From: Schauerella aestuarii
Lineage (GTDB): Bacteria > Pseudomonadota > Gammaproteobacteria > Burkholderiales > Burkholderiaceae_B
Assembly (NCBI RefSeq): GCF_009866805.1
Contig: NZ_SIZW01000038.1
Span: 186,001 to 250,000, forward strand
Reading direction: 5' to 3'
DNA length: 64,000 nucleotides
Made by a program: the position numbers and the translations under genes. Below, in pieces: positions 7,663 through 15,776 of this stretch (position 1 is its first letter; each line of letters begins with the position of its first letter). The notes beneath the pieces are model-generated. The model did not search any database. It was not told where the DNA came from and saw only the letters and a program-made list of their open reading frames with translations.

Positions 7663-8652
7663 ATGAAACTCAAAGCCCTCTTCACCAGCGCCGTGGTCGC
7701 TGCTGCCGCACTTACCGCCACCCTACCCGCCCATGCCGCCGAGAAAGTGCGCATCGGCTACTGGAGCAGCGGCGTCAGCCTGGGGTTGGGTGCCGTGCTC
7801 GAAGCCAGCCCGTTCCTGAAGAACCAAGGCCTGGAGGTTGAGTTCGTCAAGTTCCCGGACGTGAACGCCCCGCTGCGCGCGCTGGCCTCCAACTCGATCG
7901 ACCTGGCGTTCGGTGCCCCCGCCGCCGGTGTTTTCAGTGCTGCCTCCGACGGCGTGCCGATCAAGGTGTTTGCCGCCACGCAACCGGCCGACGTGCAATT
8001 CGTGGTGCCGGAAGGCTCGCCCATCAAAACCCTGTCCGATCTGAAAGGCAAGAAAGTGGGCATGTCGCCCGCCGGCAGCTCCGTTGCCGTGATCGCAGGC
8101 ACCGTGCTCGCAGGTAATGCCGGCATCAAAGCCAATGACTTCTCGCTGGTGGGCGGCAACGAATCCCGGCTCGCGCAGTTCCTGGTTCAAAAGCAGGTGG
8201 ACGCCGCCGCGTTGCGCTCGGTCACGGTTGCGCAACTCGATGAATTGAAGGTCACCCGCATTGGCACCTTCGCCGAAGAATGGCAGAAGCTCACCAAGAC
8301 GGATGCCGTGCCCTACATCGGCATCGGCGCGGTGCGCAGCGAGTTCGTGGCGCAGCACTCCGACACGGTGGCCAAAGTGATCGCCGGCTTGCGCCAGACA
8401 TTGGCATGGGGCGACACGCACCGCGATGAGGTCGTGAGCATTCTGCAAAAGAGCGCGAACCTGCCCGAGAAAGACGCCAAGGTATACGTGAGCCTGTGGA
8501 ACGACATGAACCGCGTGAGCTTCGAGCCCGCCGACATCGCCACGCTAAAGCTGCAACACAAAGCCTTCGTTGAAAGCGGCGCCATCAAGGGCGACATCAG
8601 CGACGACCTCTTCGTGAGCGGCCCATATACCGCCGCTAAAGCGATCAAGTAG
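7663..8652 (+). CDS. ABC transporter substrate-binding protein (SsuA/NMT1-like)
   Basis: Periplasmic receptor of 329 aa for the preceding ATPase and permease. The signal peptide at residues 1-22 (LFTSAVVAAAALTATLPAHAA) is followed by VRIGYWSSGVSLGLGAVLEA, the usual N-terminus of SsuA/NMT1-type proteins. The conserved region continues with GLEVEFVKFPDVNAPLRAL, SIDLAFGAPAAG and SDLKGKKVGMSPAGS. The ATG at 7663 was picked because it gives a clean signal sequence with AGGA upstream; a much longer in-frame extension runs through the low-complexity tract and is implausible. The gap to the permease is unusually long (219 bp) for such an operon. Confidence 0.9.
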   Translation: MKLKALFTSAVVAAAALTATLPAHAAEKVRIGYWSSGVSLGLGAVLEASPFLKNQGLEVEFVKFPDVNAPLRALASNSIDLAFGAPAAGVFSAASDGVPIKVFAATQPADVQFVVPEGSPIKTLSDLKGKKVGMSPAGSSVAVIAGTVLAGNAGIKANDFSLVGGNESRLAQFLVQKQVDAAALRSVTVAQLDELKVTRIGTFAEEWQKLTKTDAVPYIGIGAVRSEFVAQHSDTVAKVIAGLRQTLAWGDTHRDEVVSILQKSANLPEKDAKVYVSLWNDMNRVSFEPADIATLKLQHKAFVESGAIKGDISDDLFVSGPYTAAKAIK

Positions 8653-8687
8653 GGCCATCAGGTAACTCATCTTCCAGGCCAGCGATC

Positions 8688-8721
8688 GGGCGACGGCCTT
8701 CTTACCAACACGTCGTCGCCC
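8688..8721 (+). repeat. Intercistronic inverted repeat
   Basis: GGGCGACG and CGTCGCCC form a perfect 8-bp stem around an 18-nt loop between the binding-protein and oxidoreductase genes. There is no T-run, so an mRNA-processing or stabilising stem is more likely than a strong terminator. Confidence 0.45.
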
Positions 8722-8751
8722 CCCGCCATCCCATCCATCAAGGAGCATCAC

Positions 8752-9768
8752 TTGAGCAACACCATGAAAGCACTCGTTCTGTCGCAGCACGGCGATCTCG
8801 ACCAACTGCAGGTCGTCACCGATCGCGCCCGTCCGCAAGCGACCGAAGGCCACGTCGTCATTCGCGTCAAAGCATCGTCGTTCAACTATCACGATGTGTT
8901 CACCGTGAAAGGCATGCCCGGAATCAAAGTGCCGCTGCCGGTCATCATCGGCCTGGATCTGGCCGGCGAGATCGTTGAACTCGGCGCGGGTGTCACCGGC
9001 TGGAATGTGGGCGACCGCGTACTCGTCAACCCGCTCAACCGCAGCAAAGGCCTGATGGGCGAAATGCTCGACGGCGGCATGGCCGAGTACTGCCTGGTAT
9101 CCGAGCCGCAACTCATCGCCCTACCCGAAGCCGTGAGCTTTGAGGCCGCAGCCTCGTTGCCCGTGGCCTACGGCACCGCGCACCGCATGCTGATCACGCA
9201 CAACACCGTAAAGGCCGGCGATCGCGTCTTGATCCTGGGCGCCAGCGGCGGTGTGGGCACCGCCTGCATCGTGCTCGCCAAACTGCTGGGCGCCGAAGTG
9301 ATCGCCTGCGCCGGCAGCGACGAAAAAGCCGAACGCCTGAAGGAACTGGGTGCCGACCACGTCGTGAACTACCGCACCACCGACTTCTCGAAGTGGGCCA
9401 TCGAACGCTACGGCAAGCCGCAACGCCGCAACTACGAAGGCGGCGTGGACGTGGTGATCAACTTCACCGGAGGCGATACGTGGCTGCCGTCGCTCAAGTG
9501 CATCAAGCGCGGCGGCACCCTGCTCGTGTGCGGCGCCACTGCCGGCCACGATCCCAAGGAAGACCTGCGCTACGTATGGAGCTTCGAACTCAACATCCGC
9601 GGCTCGAACAGCTTCTACGACGAAGACCTCAAAGCCCTGCTCAACCTGATTGCCGAAGGCAAGATCGAACCCATCATCGATCGCGTGCTGCCCCTGGAAC
9701 AAGCCGCCGAAGGCTTGGCCCTGATCCGCGACCGCGAAGTGCTGGGCAAGGTGGTGGTGGCGCCGTAA
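8752..9768 (+). CDS. Zinc-independent MDR oxidoreductase (quinone oxidoreductase-like)
   Basis: NAD(P)H-dependent medium-chain dehydrogenase/reductase of 338 aa. The N-terminal GroES-like domain contains VIRVKASSFNYHDVF and VIIGLDLAGEIVELGAGV. The Rossmann domain carries VLILGASGGVGTACIVLAK, the AxxGxxG-type nucleotide site. Neither the catalytic zinc cysteine nor the structural four-cysteine lobe is present, which places it with quinone/enoyl reductases. The start is a TTG at 8752, six bases after a perfect AAGGAG; the next ATG (8764) is too far from it. It sits between the ABC transporter and a thioesterase/CoA-ligase pair, so it may reduce an enone or enoyl intermediate of the imported compound (inference). 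Confidence 0.88.
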   Translation: MSNTMKALVLSQHGDLDQLQVVTDRARPQATEGHVVIRVKASSFNYHDVFTVKGMPGIKVPLPVIIGLDLAGEIVELGAGVTGWNVGDRVLVNPLNRSKGLMGEMLDGGMAEYCLVSEPQLIALPEAVSFEAAASLPVAYGTAHRMLITHNTVKAGDRVLILGASGGVGTACIVLAKLLGAEVIACAGSDEKAERLKELGADHVVNYRTTDFSKWAIERYGKPQRRNYEGGVDVVINFTGGDTWLPSLKCIKRGGTLLVCGATAGHDPKEDLRYVWSFELNIRGSNSFYDEDLKALLNLIAEGKIEPIIDRVLPLEQAAEGLALIRDREVLGKVVVAP

Positions 9769-9810
9769 GGCGTGCAGACGTGACGGGCAAGGTCCAGAAA
9801 GCCCATCCAC

Positions 9811-9837
9811 CGTGCGTTTGGCAATCCAGCACGCACG
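9811..9837 (+). repeat. Intercistronic inverted repeat
   Basis: CGTGCGT (9811-9817) and ACGCACG (9831-9837) form a perfect 7-bp stem with a 13-nt loop between the oxidoreductase and thioesterase genes. No U-tract follows. Confidence 0.4.
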
Positions 9838-9905
9838 ACGCCATTTGCATGCACTGCGGCGCTTCATCGCCGCGTGCGAACCGATTCAATCAAAGGAAAG
9901 ATTCA

Positions 9906-10331
9906 ATGACTTCAACTGCCCTTCCCACGATAGAAGAGATCGAAGCCAAGCTGCAACGCGGCCCTTATCACCAATGGCTCGGCATCACCGTCGAATCGGT
10001 GGGCGAAGGTGAAATCACGCTGCGCGCGAAATGGCGCGACGAATGGGTCGTCAATCCCGACAAAGGCTATACGCACGGCGGCATCCTCGCCGCATTGGTC
10101 GATCTGACCGCGGACTGGGCGCTCGTCTCCAAAACCGGCCGTGGCGTGCCCACCATCGATCTGCGCGTGGACTATCACCGCCCCGCGCCGCCGGGTGACT
10201 TGCGCGTGACCGGCAAGGTCATCAAGTTCGGCTCGCAGATCTCGGTAGCGGAAGCGCAAGTGTTCGACATCGACAACAAGCTGGTCGCCAGCGGCCGCGG
10301 CGTCTACTCGACCGCGGTTCCCAAAGCGTAA
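9906..10331 (+). CDS. PaaI-type hotdog-fold thioesterase
   Basis: Small acyl-CoA thioesterase of 141 aa. The hotdog signature VNPDKGYTHGGILAALVDLTADWAL contains the HGG turn and the following acidic residue that acts in catalysis in PaaI/YbdB enzymes. The remainder (TIDLRVDYHRPAPPGDLRVTG, ASGRGVYSTA) is typical of the family. AAAGGAAAG lies 5-6 nt before the ATG at 9906. It is followed by an acyl-CoA synthetase gene, so it probably releases or proofreads the CoA ester made by that enzyme. Confidence 0.88.
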   Translation: MTSTALPTIEEIEAKLQRGPYHQWLGITVESVGEGEITLRAKWRDEWVVNPDKGYTHGGILAALVDLTADWALVSKTGRGVPTIDLRVDYHRPAPPGDLRVTGKVIKFGSQISVAEAQVFDIDNKLVASGRGVYSTAVPKA

Positions 10332-10338
10332 GCGCAGC

Positions 10339-10419
10339 GCCGAGCCGTCAGTGCCGCGCAACGCGCGTTGACGCTGATTCTCGCCAGACCGCGCGATCGC
10401 ACGACTCGCACGGCTCGGC
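10339..10419 (+). repeat. Long-range inverted repeat before the CoA ligase start
   Basis: GCCGAGCCGT (10339-10348) and ACGGCTCGGC (10410-10419) are a perfect 10-bp inverted repeat enclosing 61 GC-rich bases. The distal arm ends 4 bp before the ATG at 10424, so pairing in the mRNA could hide the initiation region. Confidence 0.5.
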
Positions 10420-10423
10420 CATC

Positions 10424-11989
10424 ATGAGACACATTGCCATGAACACCGCTGGAAATCTGGGCGCCATCATCGACACCGCCCGCGATCTGGACAAGATCGC
10501 ACTGATCGGTGTGGACAGCGACGCGCAAGCGCCGGCGCGCCACTACAGCTATCGCAACATCGATGCGCTTGCCAACGGCGTAGCCCGCACGCTCGCCGCA
10601 CGCGGCTATGCGGCCGGCACCCGCATCGCCCTGCTCGCCGCCAACTCGGTGCCTTATGTGGCATCGGTGCTGGGCATCATGCGCGCGGGCTTGATTGCCG
10701 TGCCCGTGAACTTCAAATTTCCCCCTGCATTGATCGCTTATGTGCTGGCCGATAGCGGCGCGCAGCTGGTCTTCTACGATGCTGCGCGCCGCGATGCACT
10801 GCCGCCGGCGATCGATGCCGTTGCCTTGATCTCCGCAGAGGGCACACCGCTCGCCGGCTTCGCCGACCCCGGATCGTTCGACGCGGTGCAGCCCGCATCG
10901 GCTGACACCCCGGCCCTCATGCTGTACACCTCCGGCTCCACCGGCAAACCCAAAGGCGTGCTGCTGTCGCATGCCAGCCATCTCTGGATCGTGAACACCC
11001 GCCGCAGCGCCACCCCGCTCGATGAAGAACGCGCCCTGATTGCCGCACCCCTGTATCACATGAACGCGCTGGCGCTCATGCTGCTCTCGCTCGCGTCGCA
11101 CGCCACCACCGTGTTGCTGCCCCAGTTCACGGCCGCCGAATATCTGCGTGCCATCGCGCAATACCGCTGCACCTGGCTCACTGCGGTGCCGCCGATGATT
11201 GCGATGATGCTGCAAGAGAAGGCGCTGATCGCCATCACCGATCTATCGTCGGTGCGCGTGATCCGCATGGGCTCCGCACCCGTGAGCCCAAGCCTGCTTG
11301 CCGCCATCCATCACCTCTTGCCCAACGCCCGCGTGATCAATGCCTATGGCACCACGGAAGGTGGACCCGTCGTGTTCGGGCCGCACCCGGAAGGCAAACC
11401 CACACCCCCATTATCGGTGGGCTATCCGCACCCGGCCGTTTCGATCCGGTTGGATCGTGGCGCAGAAAATAACGAAAACGATCAGGCCGACGCCGAAAAC
11501 CAGGGCGTCCTCGCGCTCAAGAGCCCAGGCGTCATGCTCGGCTATCACCAACGTCCGGACGTCAAGCATCCTATCGGTACCGATGGCTTTTACGTCACCG
11601 GCGACGTGTTTCGCCGGGATGCCGACGGGTTCTATTACTTTGTAGGCCGCCGCGACGACATGTTCGTCAGTGGCGGCGAAAACATCTACCCGGGCGAGGT
11701 GGAAAAGATGCTGGAGCAGCATCCTGCGATCGAGCAAGCCGTTGTGGTGCCGGTGGACGACGACATCAAAGGCCAAAAGCCCGTGGCGTTTGTCGTGCAG
11801 CGCGCGGGCAGCACCATCGATGCGCAGGCGCTCAAAACATACGCGTTGGCGCATGCTCCTGCGTATCAACATCCTCGACAGGTGTGGTTTGTGGACGGCT
11901 TTCCGCTGGCCTCGACGAACAAGATCGATCGCAGTGCCCTGAAGGCTGAGGCGGCGGCGCGATTGAAAGCGTCGTTGAACAAGGGGTGA
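10424..11989 (+). CDS. Class I adenylate-forming acyl-CoA synthetase / ligase
   Basis: ATP-dependent CoA ligase of 521 aa (516 if the ATG at 10439 is used; neither start has a clear ribosome-binding site). Core motifs are present in order: the P-loop-like LYTSGSTGKPKGVLLSH near residue 165, NAYGTTEGG near 307, FYVTGDVFRRDADGFYYFVGR near 390-410, and the C-terminal lysine motif STNKIDRSALK near 500. The hinge region has VSGGENIYPGEVEKMLEQHP. The substrate could be a short- or medium-chain, aromatic or dicarboxylic acid; the motifs do not decide. It ends the plus-strand run beginning with gntR and converges on an ornithine cyclodeaminase-family gene 53 bp away. Confidence 0.9.
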   Translation: MRHIAMNTAGNLGAIIDTARDLDKIALIGVDSDAQAPARHYSYRNIDALANGVARTLAARGYAAGTRIALLAANSVPYVASVLGIMRAGLIAVPVNFKFPPALIAYVLADSGAQLVFYDAARRDALPPAIDAVALISAEGTPLAGFADPGSFDAVQPASADTPALMLYTSGSTGKPKGVLLSHASHLWIVNTRRSATPLDEERALIAAPLYHMNALALMLLSLASHATTVLLPQFTAAEYLRAIAQYRCTWLTAVPPMIAMMLQEKALIAITDLSSVRVIRMGSAPVSPSLLAAIHHLLPNARVINAYGTTEGGPVVFGPHPEGKPTPPLSVGYPHPAVSIRLDRGAENNENDQADAENQGVLALKSPGVMLGYHQRPDVKHPIGTDGFYVTGDVFRRDADGFYYFVGRRDDMFVSGGENIYPGEVEKMLEQHPAIEQAVVVPVDDDIKGQKPVAFVVQRAGSTIDAQALKTYALAHAPAYQHPRQVWFVDGFPLASTNKIDRSALKAEAAARLKASLNKG

Positions 11990-12042
11990 TTGCCGCTGCC
12001 AAGCACGATAGGGTCGCGTCTTCCAGCAAGCCTCACCCGCGC

Positions 12043-12984
12043 CTAAGACGCACTCGCCTCATAGACCGCCTGCGCGGCCGTCAGATCCTCGATTGCGTTT
12101 CCGACCGCCTTGAAGATCGTGATCGCTGCCGCATCGCGCCGTCCCGCCGACTGCCCCGTAATGAGTGCGTGCAAATCGCCGGCAATGCCATCGCTTGCCA
12201 GCGCACCCGCCTCGATGGCCTGCAGCAAATCGCCCGACTTCTTCAGCGCCTCGAACGTATCCACAAATACTTGACCGTGCGCCCGTTCAAAGCACACCGC
12301 ATCGCTCTCGATCATTACCGGCTTGAAGCTGCCGATCAGATCCAGATGCGTGCCGGGCCGCAACCACTCTCCCATCACCAACGGCGTTTCCGATAGCGTC
12401 GCGCAGCTCACGATATCCGCAGCCTGCACGGCCTCGCCGAGGTCAGGCGCGACCTCCGCCTGCCAGCCGGCCGCCTTCAAGGTATCGCCAAAGCGCGCCG
12501 CACTCTCCGGCCGGTGATTCCACACCAATACCCGCTCGATCGGACGCACACTACGCATCGCCTCGGGCAGCAACTGCGCAATGCGCCCCGTGCCCAGCAC
12601 CAGAAGCGTTTTCGAGTCCACTCGGGAGAGATACCGCGCACCCAGGGCTGCAGCCGCCGCCGTGCGATAAGCCGTCAAGATATCGCCATCGAGTTGTGCC
12701 AATGGCACGCCCGTACGCGCATCAAACAACGTGTAGGTGGCGTGCAAGCCGGGCAAGCCGGCTGCGCCATTGTGCGGAAAGATGTTGATGATCTTCACGC
12801 CGTAATACCCATCGTTATTCCACGCCGGCATGATCAACGACGTGCCATGCGCGCCGCCCACTGAAATATCGTGCACATGCCGCGCGGGCACGTCCAGCGG
12901 CGCAGCGAAGGCGGCATCCAGTGCGGGTACCAGGCGCTCGAAGGACAAACCTTGAGCGGTGAGTTGTGCATTCAGAGAGAGCAT
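12043..12984 (-). CDS. Ornithine cyclodeaminase / mu-crystallin family protein
   Basis: NAD(P)-dependent enzyme of 313 aa in the OCD/ketimine-reductase/alanine-dehydrogenase superfamily. The substrate-binding part has YYGVKIINIFP with the conserved lysine, and the Rossmann fold has LLVLGTGRIAQLLPEA. The region where true ornithine cyclodeaminases carry a GGDCPGKTELD-type motif reads LDLIGSFKPVMIESD here, which argues for a ketimine (Delta1-pyrroline-2-carboxylate type) reductase or an amino-acid dehydrogenase. It is transcribed towards the CoA ligase gene and diverges from osmC. A link to the catabolic operon is not shown. Confidence 0.85.
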   Translation of the reverse strand: MLSLNAQLTAQGLSFERLVPALDAAFAAPLDVPARHVHDISVGGAHGTSLIMPAWNNDGYYGVKIINIFPHNGAAGLPGLHATYTLFDARTGVPLAQLDGDILTAYRTAAAAALGARYLSRVDSKTLLVLGTGRIAQLLPEAMRSVRPIERVLVWNHRPESAARFGDTLKAAGWQAEVAPDLGEAVQAADIVSCATLSETPLVMGEWLRPGTHLDLIGSFKPVMIESDAVCFERAHGQVFVDTFEALKKSGDLLQAIEAGALASDGIAGDLHALITGQSAGRRDAAAITIFKAVGNAIEDLTAAQAVYEASAS

Positions 12985-13105
12985 TCGGTTTCCACAGGGC
13001 GCCAGCCGCGCCCGGCCCCGTCCGGCATGGCACGTGCTAGCGATTTACGGGTTCAACTACAGCGAGCGTGACGACCCCCGCCGCACCTCAACCAAGGAGT
13101 TTCGC

Positions 13106-13531
13106 ATGAAAAAACACGCATCCGCAGTTTGGCAAGGCGACCTGAAAACAGGTAAAGGACAGATTTCGACCGAAAGCGGCGCCCTCAAGGCGCAGCCTTA
13201 CGGCTTCAACACCCGCTTCGAAGGCGCACCGGGCACCAACCCGGAAGAATTGATCGGCGCGGCTCATGCAGGCTGCTTCTCGATGGCGCTCTCGATGATT
13301 CTGGGCGAAGCCAAGTTGACCGCAGACAAGATCGAGACCAAGGCCGATGTCACCCTGGACAAGCTGGATGACGGCTTTGCCATCACGGCGATCCACCTGA
13401 CCGTTGTGGCGACCATTCCGGGTGCCGACGCCAAGGCATTCGAAGAAGCTGCCAACAAGGCCAAAGCCGGTTGCCCCGTTTCCAAGGTGCTCAACGCCAA
13501 GATCACCATGGACGCCAAACTGGCTTCCTGA
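13106..13531 (+). CDS. osmC: OsmC family hydroperoxide reductase
   Basis: Cytoplasmic thiol peroxidase of 141 aa that reduces organic hydroperoxides. Both catalytic cysteines are visible, in AAHAGCFSMALSMIL and KAGCPVSKVL, and the N-terminal half (KTGKGQISTESGALKAQPYG, GTNPEELIGAAHAG) closely follows E. coli OsmC. A strong AAGGAG sits 6 bp before the ATG at 13106. It is probably monocistronic, since a strong hairpin terminator follows. Confidence 0.93.
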   Translation: MKKHASAVWQGDLKTGKGQISTESGALKAQPYGFNTRFEGAPGTNPEELIGAAHAGCFSMALSMILGEAKLTADKIETKADVTLDKLDDGFAITAIHLTVVATIPGADAKAFEEAANKAKAGCPVSKVLNAKITMDAKLAS

Positions 13532-13570
13532 TCGAATCAAGTGGCGGCACTGGCCGCCGGTTGAAGCTCG

Positions 13571-13600
13571 AAAAAGCGCCCGCGCGATCGCGGGCGTTTT
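13571..13600 (+). terminator. Rho-independent terminator after osmC
   Basis: Five A residues, an 8-bp perfect stem (CGCCCGCG / CGCGGGCG) with a CGAT loop, then TTTT: a classical intrinsic terminator 40 bp after the osmC stop. Confidence 0.88.
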
Positions 13601-13716
13601 CGATCTCAGAACGTATTCGAGCAGTATCGCCAAAAACTATCGTTAGTTAGAATTCAATTAATTAGACGTTCAGCGCACCTCGCCGCACAATCACTGAGCC
13701 TCTCCTGGACGTCCGC

Positions 13717-15000
13717 ATGCCCTCCCTCATTTTTGCTCTTGCCGGCAGCAGCGCAAGCGCCACCCGCAAAATCTCACCCAATCTGGCCCGCGTGGTCGGC
13801 CCGGGCTTGCTCGTGGCTGTGGGATATATCGACCCGGGCAATTGGGCCACAGACATTGCCGGCGGTAGCGGCTTCGGCTACGCGCTACTCTCGATCGTCA
13901 TTTTGTCCGCCCTCATCGCCATGGGGTTCCAGGTGCTGGTATCTCGCACTGCGCTGGCCACGGGCGAGAATCTCGCCACGCTTACGGCCCGCCATTTGCC
14001 GCGCGGGGTCTCGCGCGCCTCCTGGATCGCCGGCGAGGCGGCGATTCTTGCCACGGCCCTGGCCGAACTCATCGGCGGCGCTATCGCGCTGCGTCTGCTC
14101 TTCGGGATCTCACTCATCAGCGGCGTCGCGATCACCGCAGTGGGCACGTTGACCGTGCTGGTAGTCGCCCGCGGCCGCGCCGAACGACACGAGAAGATCG
14201 TTGCGGTGCTGCTCGCCGTCGTGGCTGCTTCGTTCGTTTATCTGCTTTTCAAAGCCAACCCGGCATGGACTCAGGTCGCGACCGAAGCTGCCCAACCCGG
14301 CCATGCCCTGTCGGACTCACGCGGGTTCATGATCGCCTTGGGCATCCTGGGCGCCACGCTAATGCCCCACAACCTGTATCTGCATTCCGGCTCCCTCGCG
14401 GCCCAAGGTCGCGGTTTGACGGACATGTCGCGCGCGATCGCCATGCGACTGGCCAAGATGGACACCCTGGTGTGCCTCACCGTAGCAATGCTGATCAATG
14501 CCGCCATCATGATCGTGGCAGCGGCGTCGCTCTCGGGATCGCTCATTCCGGTATCAAGCCTGGACGCCGCGCATACCGCGATCGGGCAAACGCTGGGCAT
14601 GGGCGCGGCGATCGTGTTTGCCGTGGCGCTTTACGCGGCGGGACAAAGCTCGACGATTACGGGCGTTCTTGCCGGTCGAGTGCTCTCCAGTGGCTTTGCA
14701 TCGCATGCCGTTTCGGATAATCGCCGCGCGGTCATCACGCGGGTGATCGCAGCGATGGCGGCGATTGGGTTGTTGATCGAAAACGGCGGCCGCGATCCGG
14801 ATAACTTGTTGGTATTGAGCCAGGTCATCTTGAGTCTGGCGTTGCCGTTCGCATTGATCCCGCTCACCTGGCTTGCCATGCGCCGCGATGTGATGGGCAA
14901 GTTCGTGCTGGCGAGAACCTGGGCGGTCATGGCCGTTTTCACGACCGGGGCAATCATCGTGCTGGACGTGTATTTGCTGGCCGACACCGTACTCGGCTAG
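13717..15000 (+). CDS. mntH: Nramp family divalent metal (Mn2+) transporter
   Basis: Proton-coupled inner-membrane metal importer of 427 aa with about eleven hydrophobic segments. The TM1 unwound motif DPGNWATD and the TM6 motif LMPHNLYLHS, including the methionine that selects transition metals over Mg/Ca, are both intact. So is the TM4 region GEAAILATALAELIGGAIAL. This is the MntH/NRAMP pattern rather than the Mg-transporting relatives. The ATG at 13717 gives a 25-residue N-terminal tail before TM1. The upstream 45 bp (13628-13672) are markedly AT-rich and a plausible promoter; no certain MntR or Fur box was recognised. Confidence 0.92.
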   Translation: MPSLIFALAGSSASATRKISPNLARVVGPGLLVAVGYIDPGNWATDIAGGSGFGYALLSIVILSALIAMGFQVLVSRTALATGENLATLTARHLPRGVSRASWIAGEAAILATALAELIGGAIALRLLFGISLISGVAITAVGTLTVLVVARGRAERHEKIVAVLLAVVAASFVYLLFKANPAWTQVATEAAQPGHALSDSRGFMIALGILGATLMPHNLYLHSGSLAAQGRGLTDMSRAIAMRLAKMDTLVCLTVAMLINAAIMIVAAASLSGSLIPVSSLDAAHTAIGQTLGMGAAIVFAVALYAAGQSSTITGVLAGRVLSSGFASHAVSDNRRAVITRVIAAMAAIGLLIENGGRDPDNLLVLSQVILSLALPFALIPLTWLAMRRDVMGKFVLARTWAVMAVFTTGAIIVLDVYLLADTVLG

Positions 15001-15041
15001 GCCCGCATCCCGCCCACACCCGCCGCGTTGCGCGCCTTCGA

Positions 15042-15692
15042 TCAAGTCGATAACGCCAACGATCGGCCAATATCGACATGCATGGCGATGTCGAACGTGC
15101 CGGCCCCGTTCTTCGCCAAGCCGATCATCAGCAGGCCAAGGGATTCGAGCGTCTGGGCCATGTGCAAGCCGCCCACATCCAGTGGCCGCAAGCCAAGACT
15201 GTCGACGTAAGCCGACACGCGCGCCTTGGCCCCGAAATCGTCGGCTGCGATGAACACGTCGAGGCGCCCGCCTCGGTCAAGCACGTGACCGAACAGGGTA
15301 TTGAACGCCTTGACGACATGCGCACTGGCCGGCAAATGCCTGGCGATTTCTTGCGCAGCAGAACTGCGGTAGGGCGTCTCCAGTCCCGAGAGATCGCGCG
15401 CAATCGGATTCGTGATGTCGATGATCACTTTGCCGTCCAGCGCGCTCCCGAAATCGGCCACCGCCGATGCCGCGCTGCCATGAGGGACGGCGAGGATGAC
15501 GATGTCGCCCACCGGCTCGGCGCCGTACGTCCCTGCTGTGGCGCCGACACCGAGCGTGTCAGCCAATGCCTGCGCTTTCGCAGCATCGCGGCCGATCACT
15601 TCCACGGCGTGTCCGGCTTTGAGACTACGACCGGCGATCGTCGTCGCCATCCCTCCGGCGCCAATGATGCTGATTGTGTTGATCGTGCTCAT
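15042..15692 (-). CDS. NADPH-dependent F420 reductase-like NAD(P)-binding protein
   Basis: Rossmann-fold protein of 216 aa. It starts with a dinucleotide-binding motif (ISIIGAGGMATTIAGRSLKAG) and continues with VILAVPHGSA, KVIIDITNPI, HVVKAFNTLFGHVL and LDVFIAADD. This is the pattern of the F420H2:NADP oxidoreductase-like group, which in non-F420 bacteria are usually small reductases of unknown substrate. AAGGA sits 8 nt before the ATG. It is separated by 84 bp from the next minus-strand oxidoreductase gene upstream, so the two may form one unit opposite hxlR. Confidence 0.82.
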   Translation of the reverse strand: MSTINTISIIGAGGMATTIAGRSLKAGHAVEVIGRDAAKAQALADTLGVGATAGTYGAEPVGDIVILAVPHGSAASAVADFGSALDGKVIIDITNPIARDLSGLETPYRSSAAQEIARHLPASAHVVKAFNTLFGHVLDRGGRLDVFIAADDFGAKARVSAYVDSLGLRPLDVGGLHMAQTLESLGLLMIGLAKNGAGTFDIAMHVDIGRSLALST

Positions 15693-15776
15693 GGGTGTGT
15701 CCTTGTAAGTTAAGTTTTGCTTGAAGTGCCTAGGGCCATCCCTGGCTTGAGAGCCAAGCCGGCTTTACTCATTCCT

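Noticed and set aside
13628-13700. MntR or Fur box upstream of mntH
   Set aside because: The region is AT-rich with partial symmetry, but no arm pairing matched a known box well enough to call.
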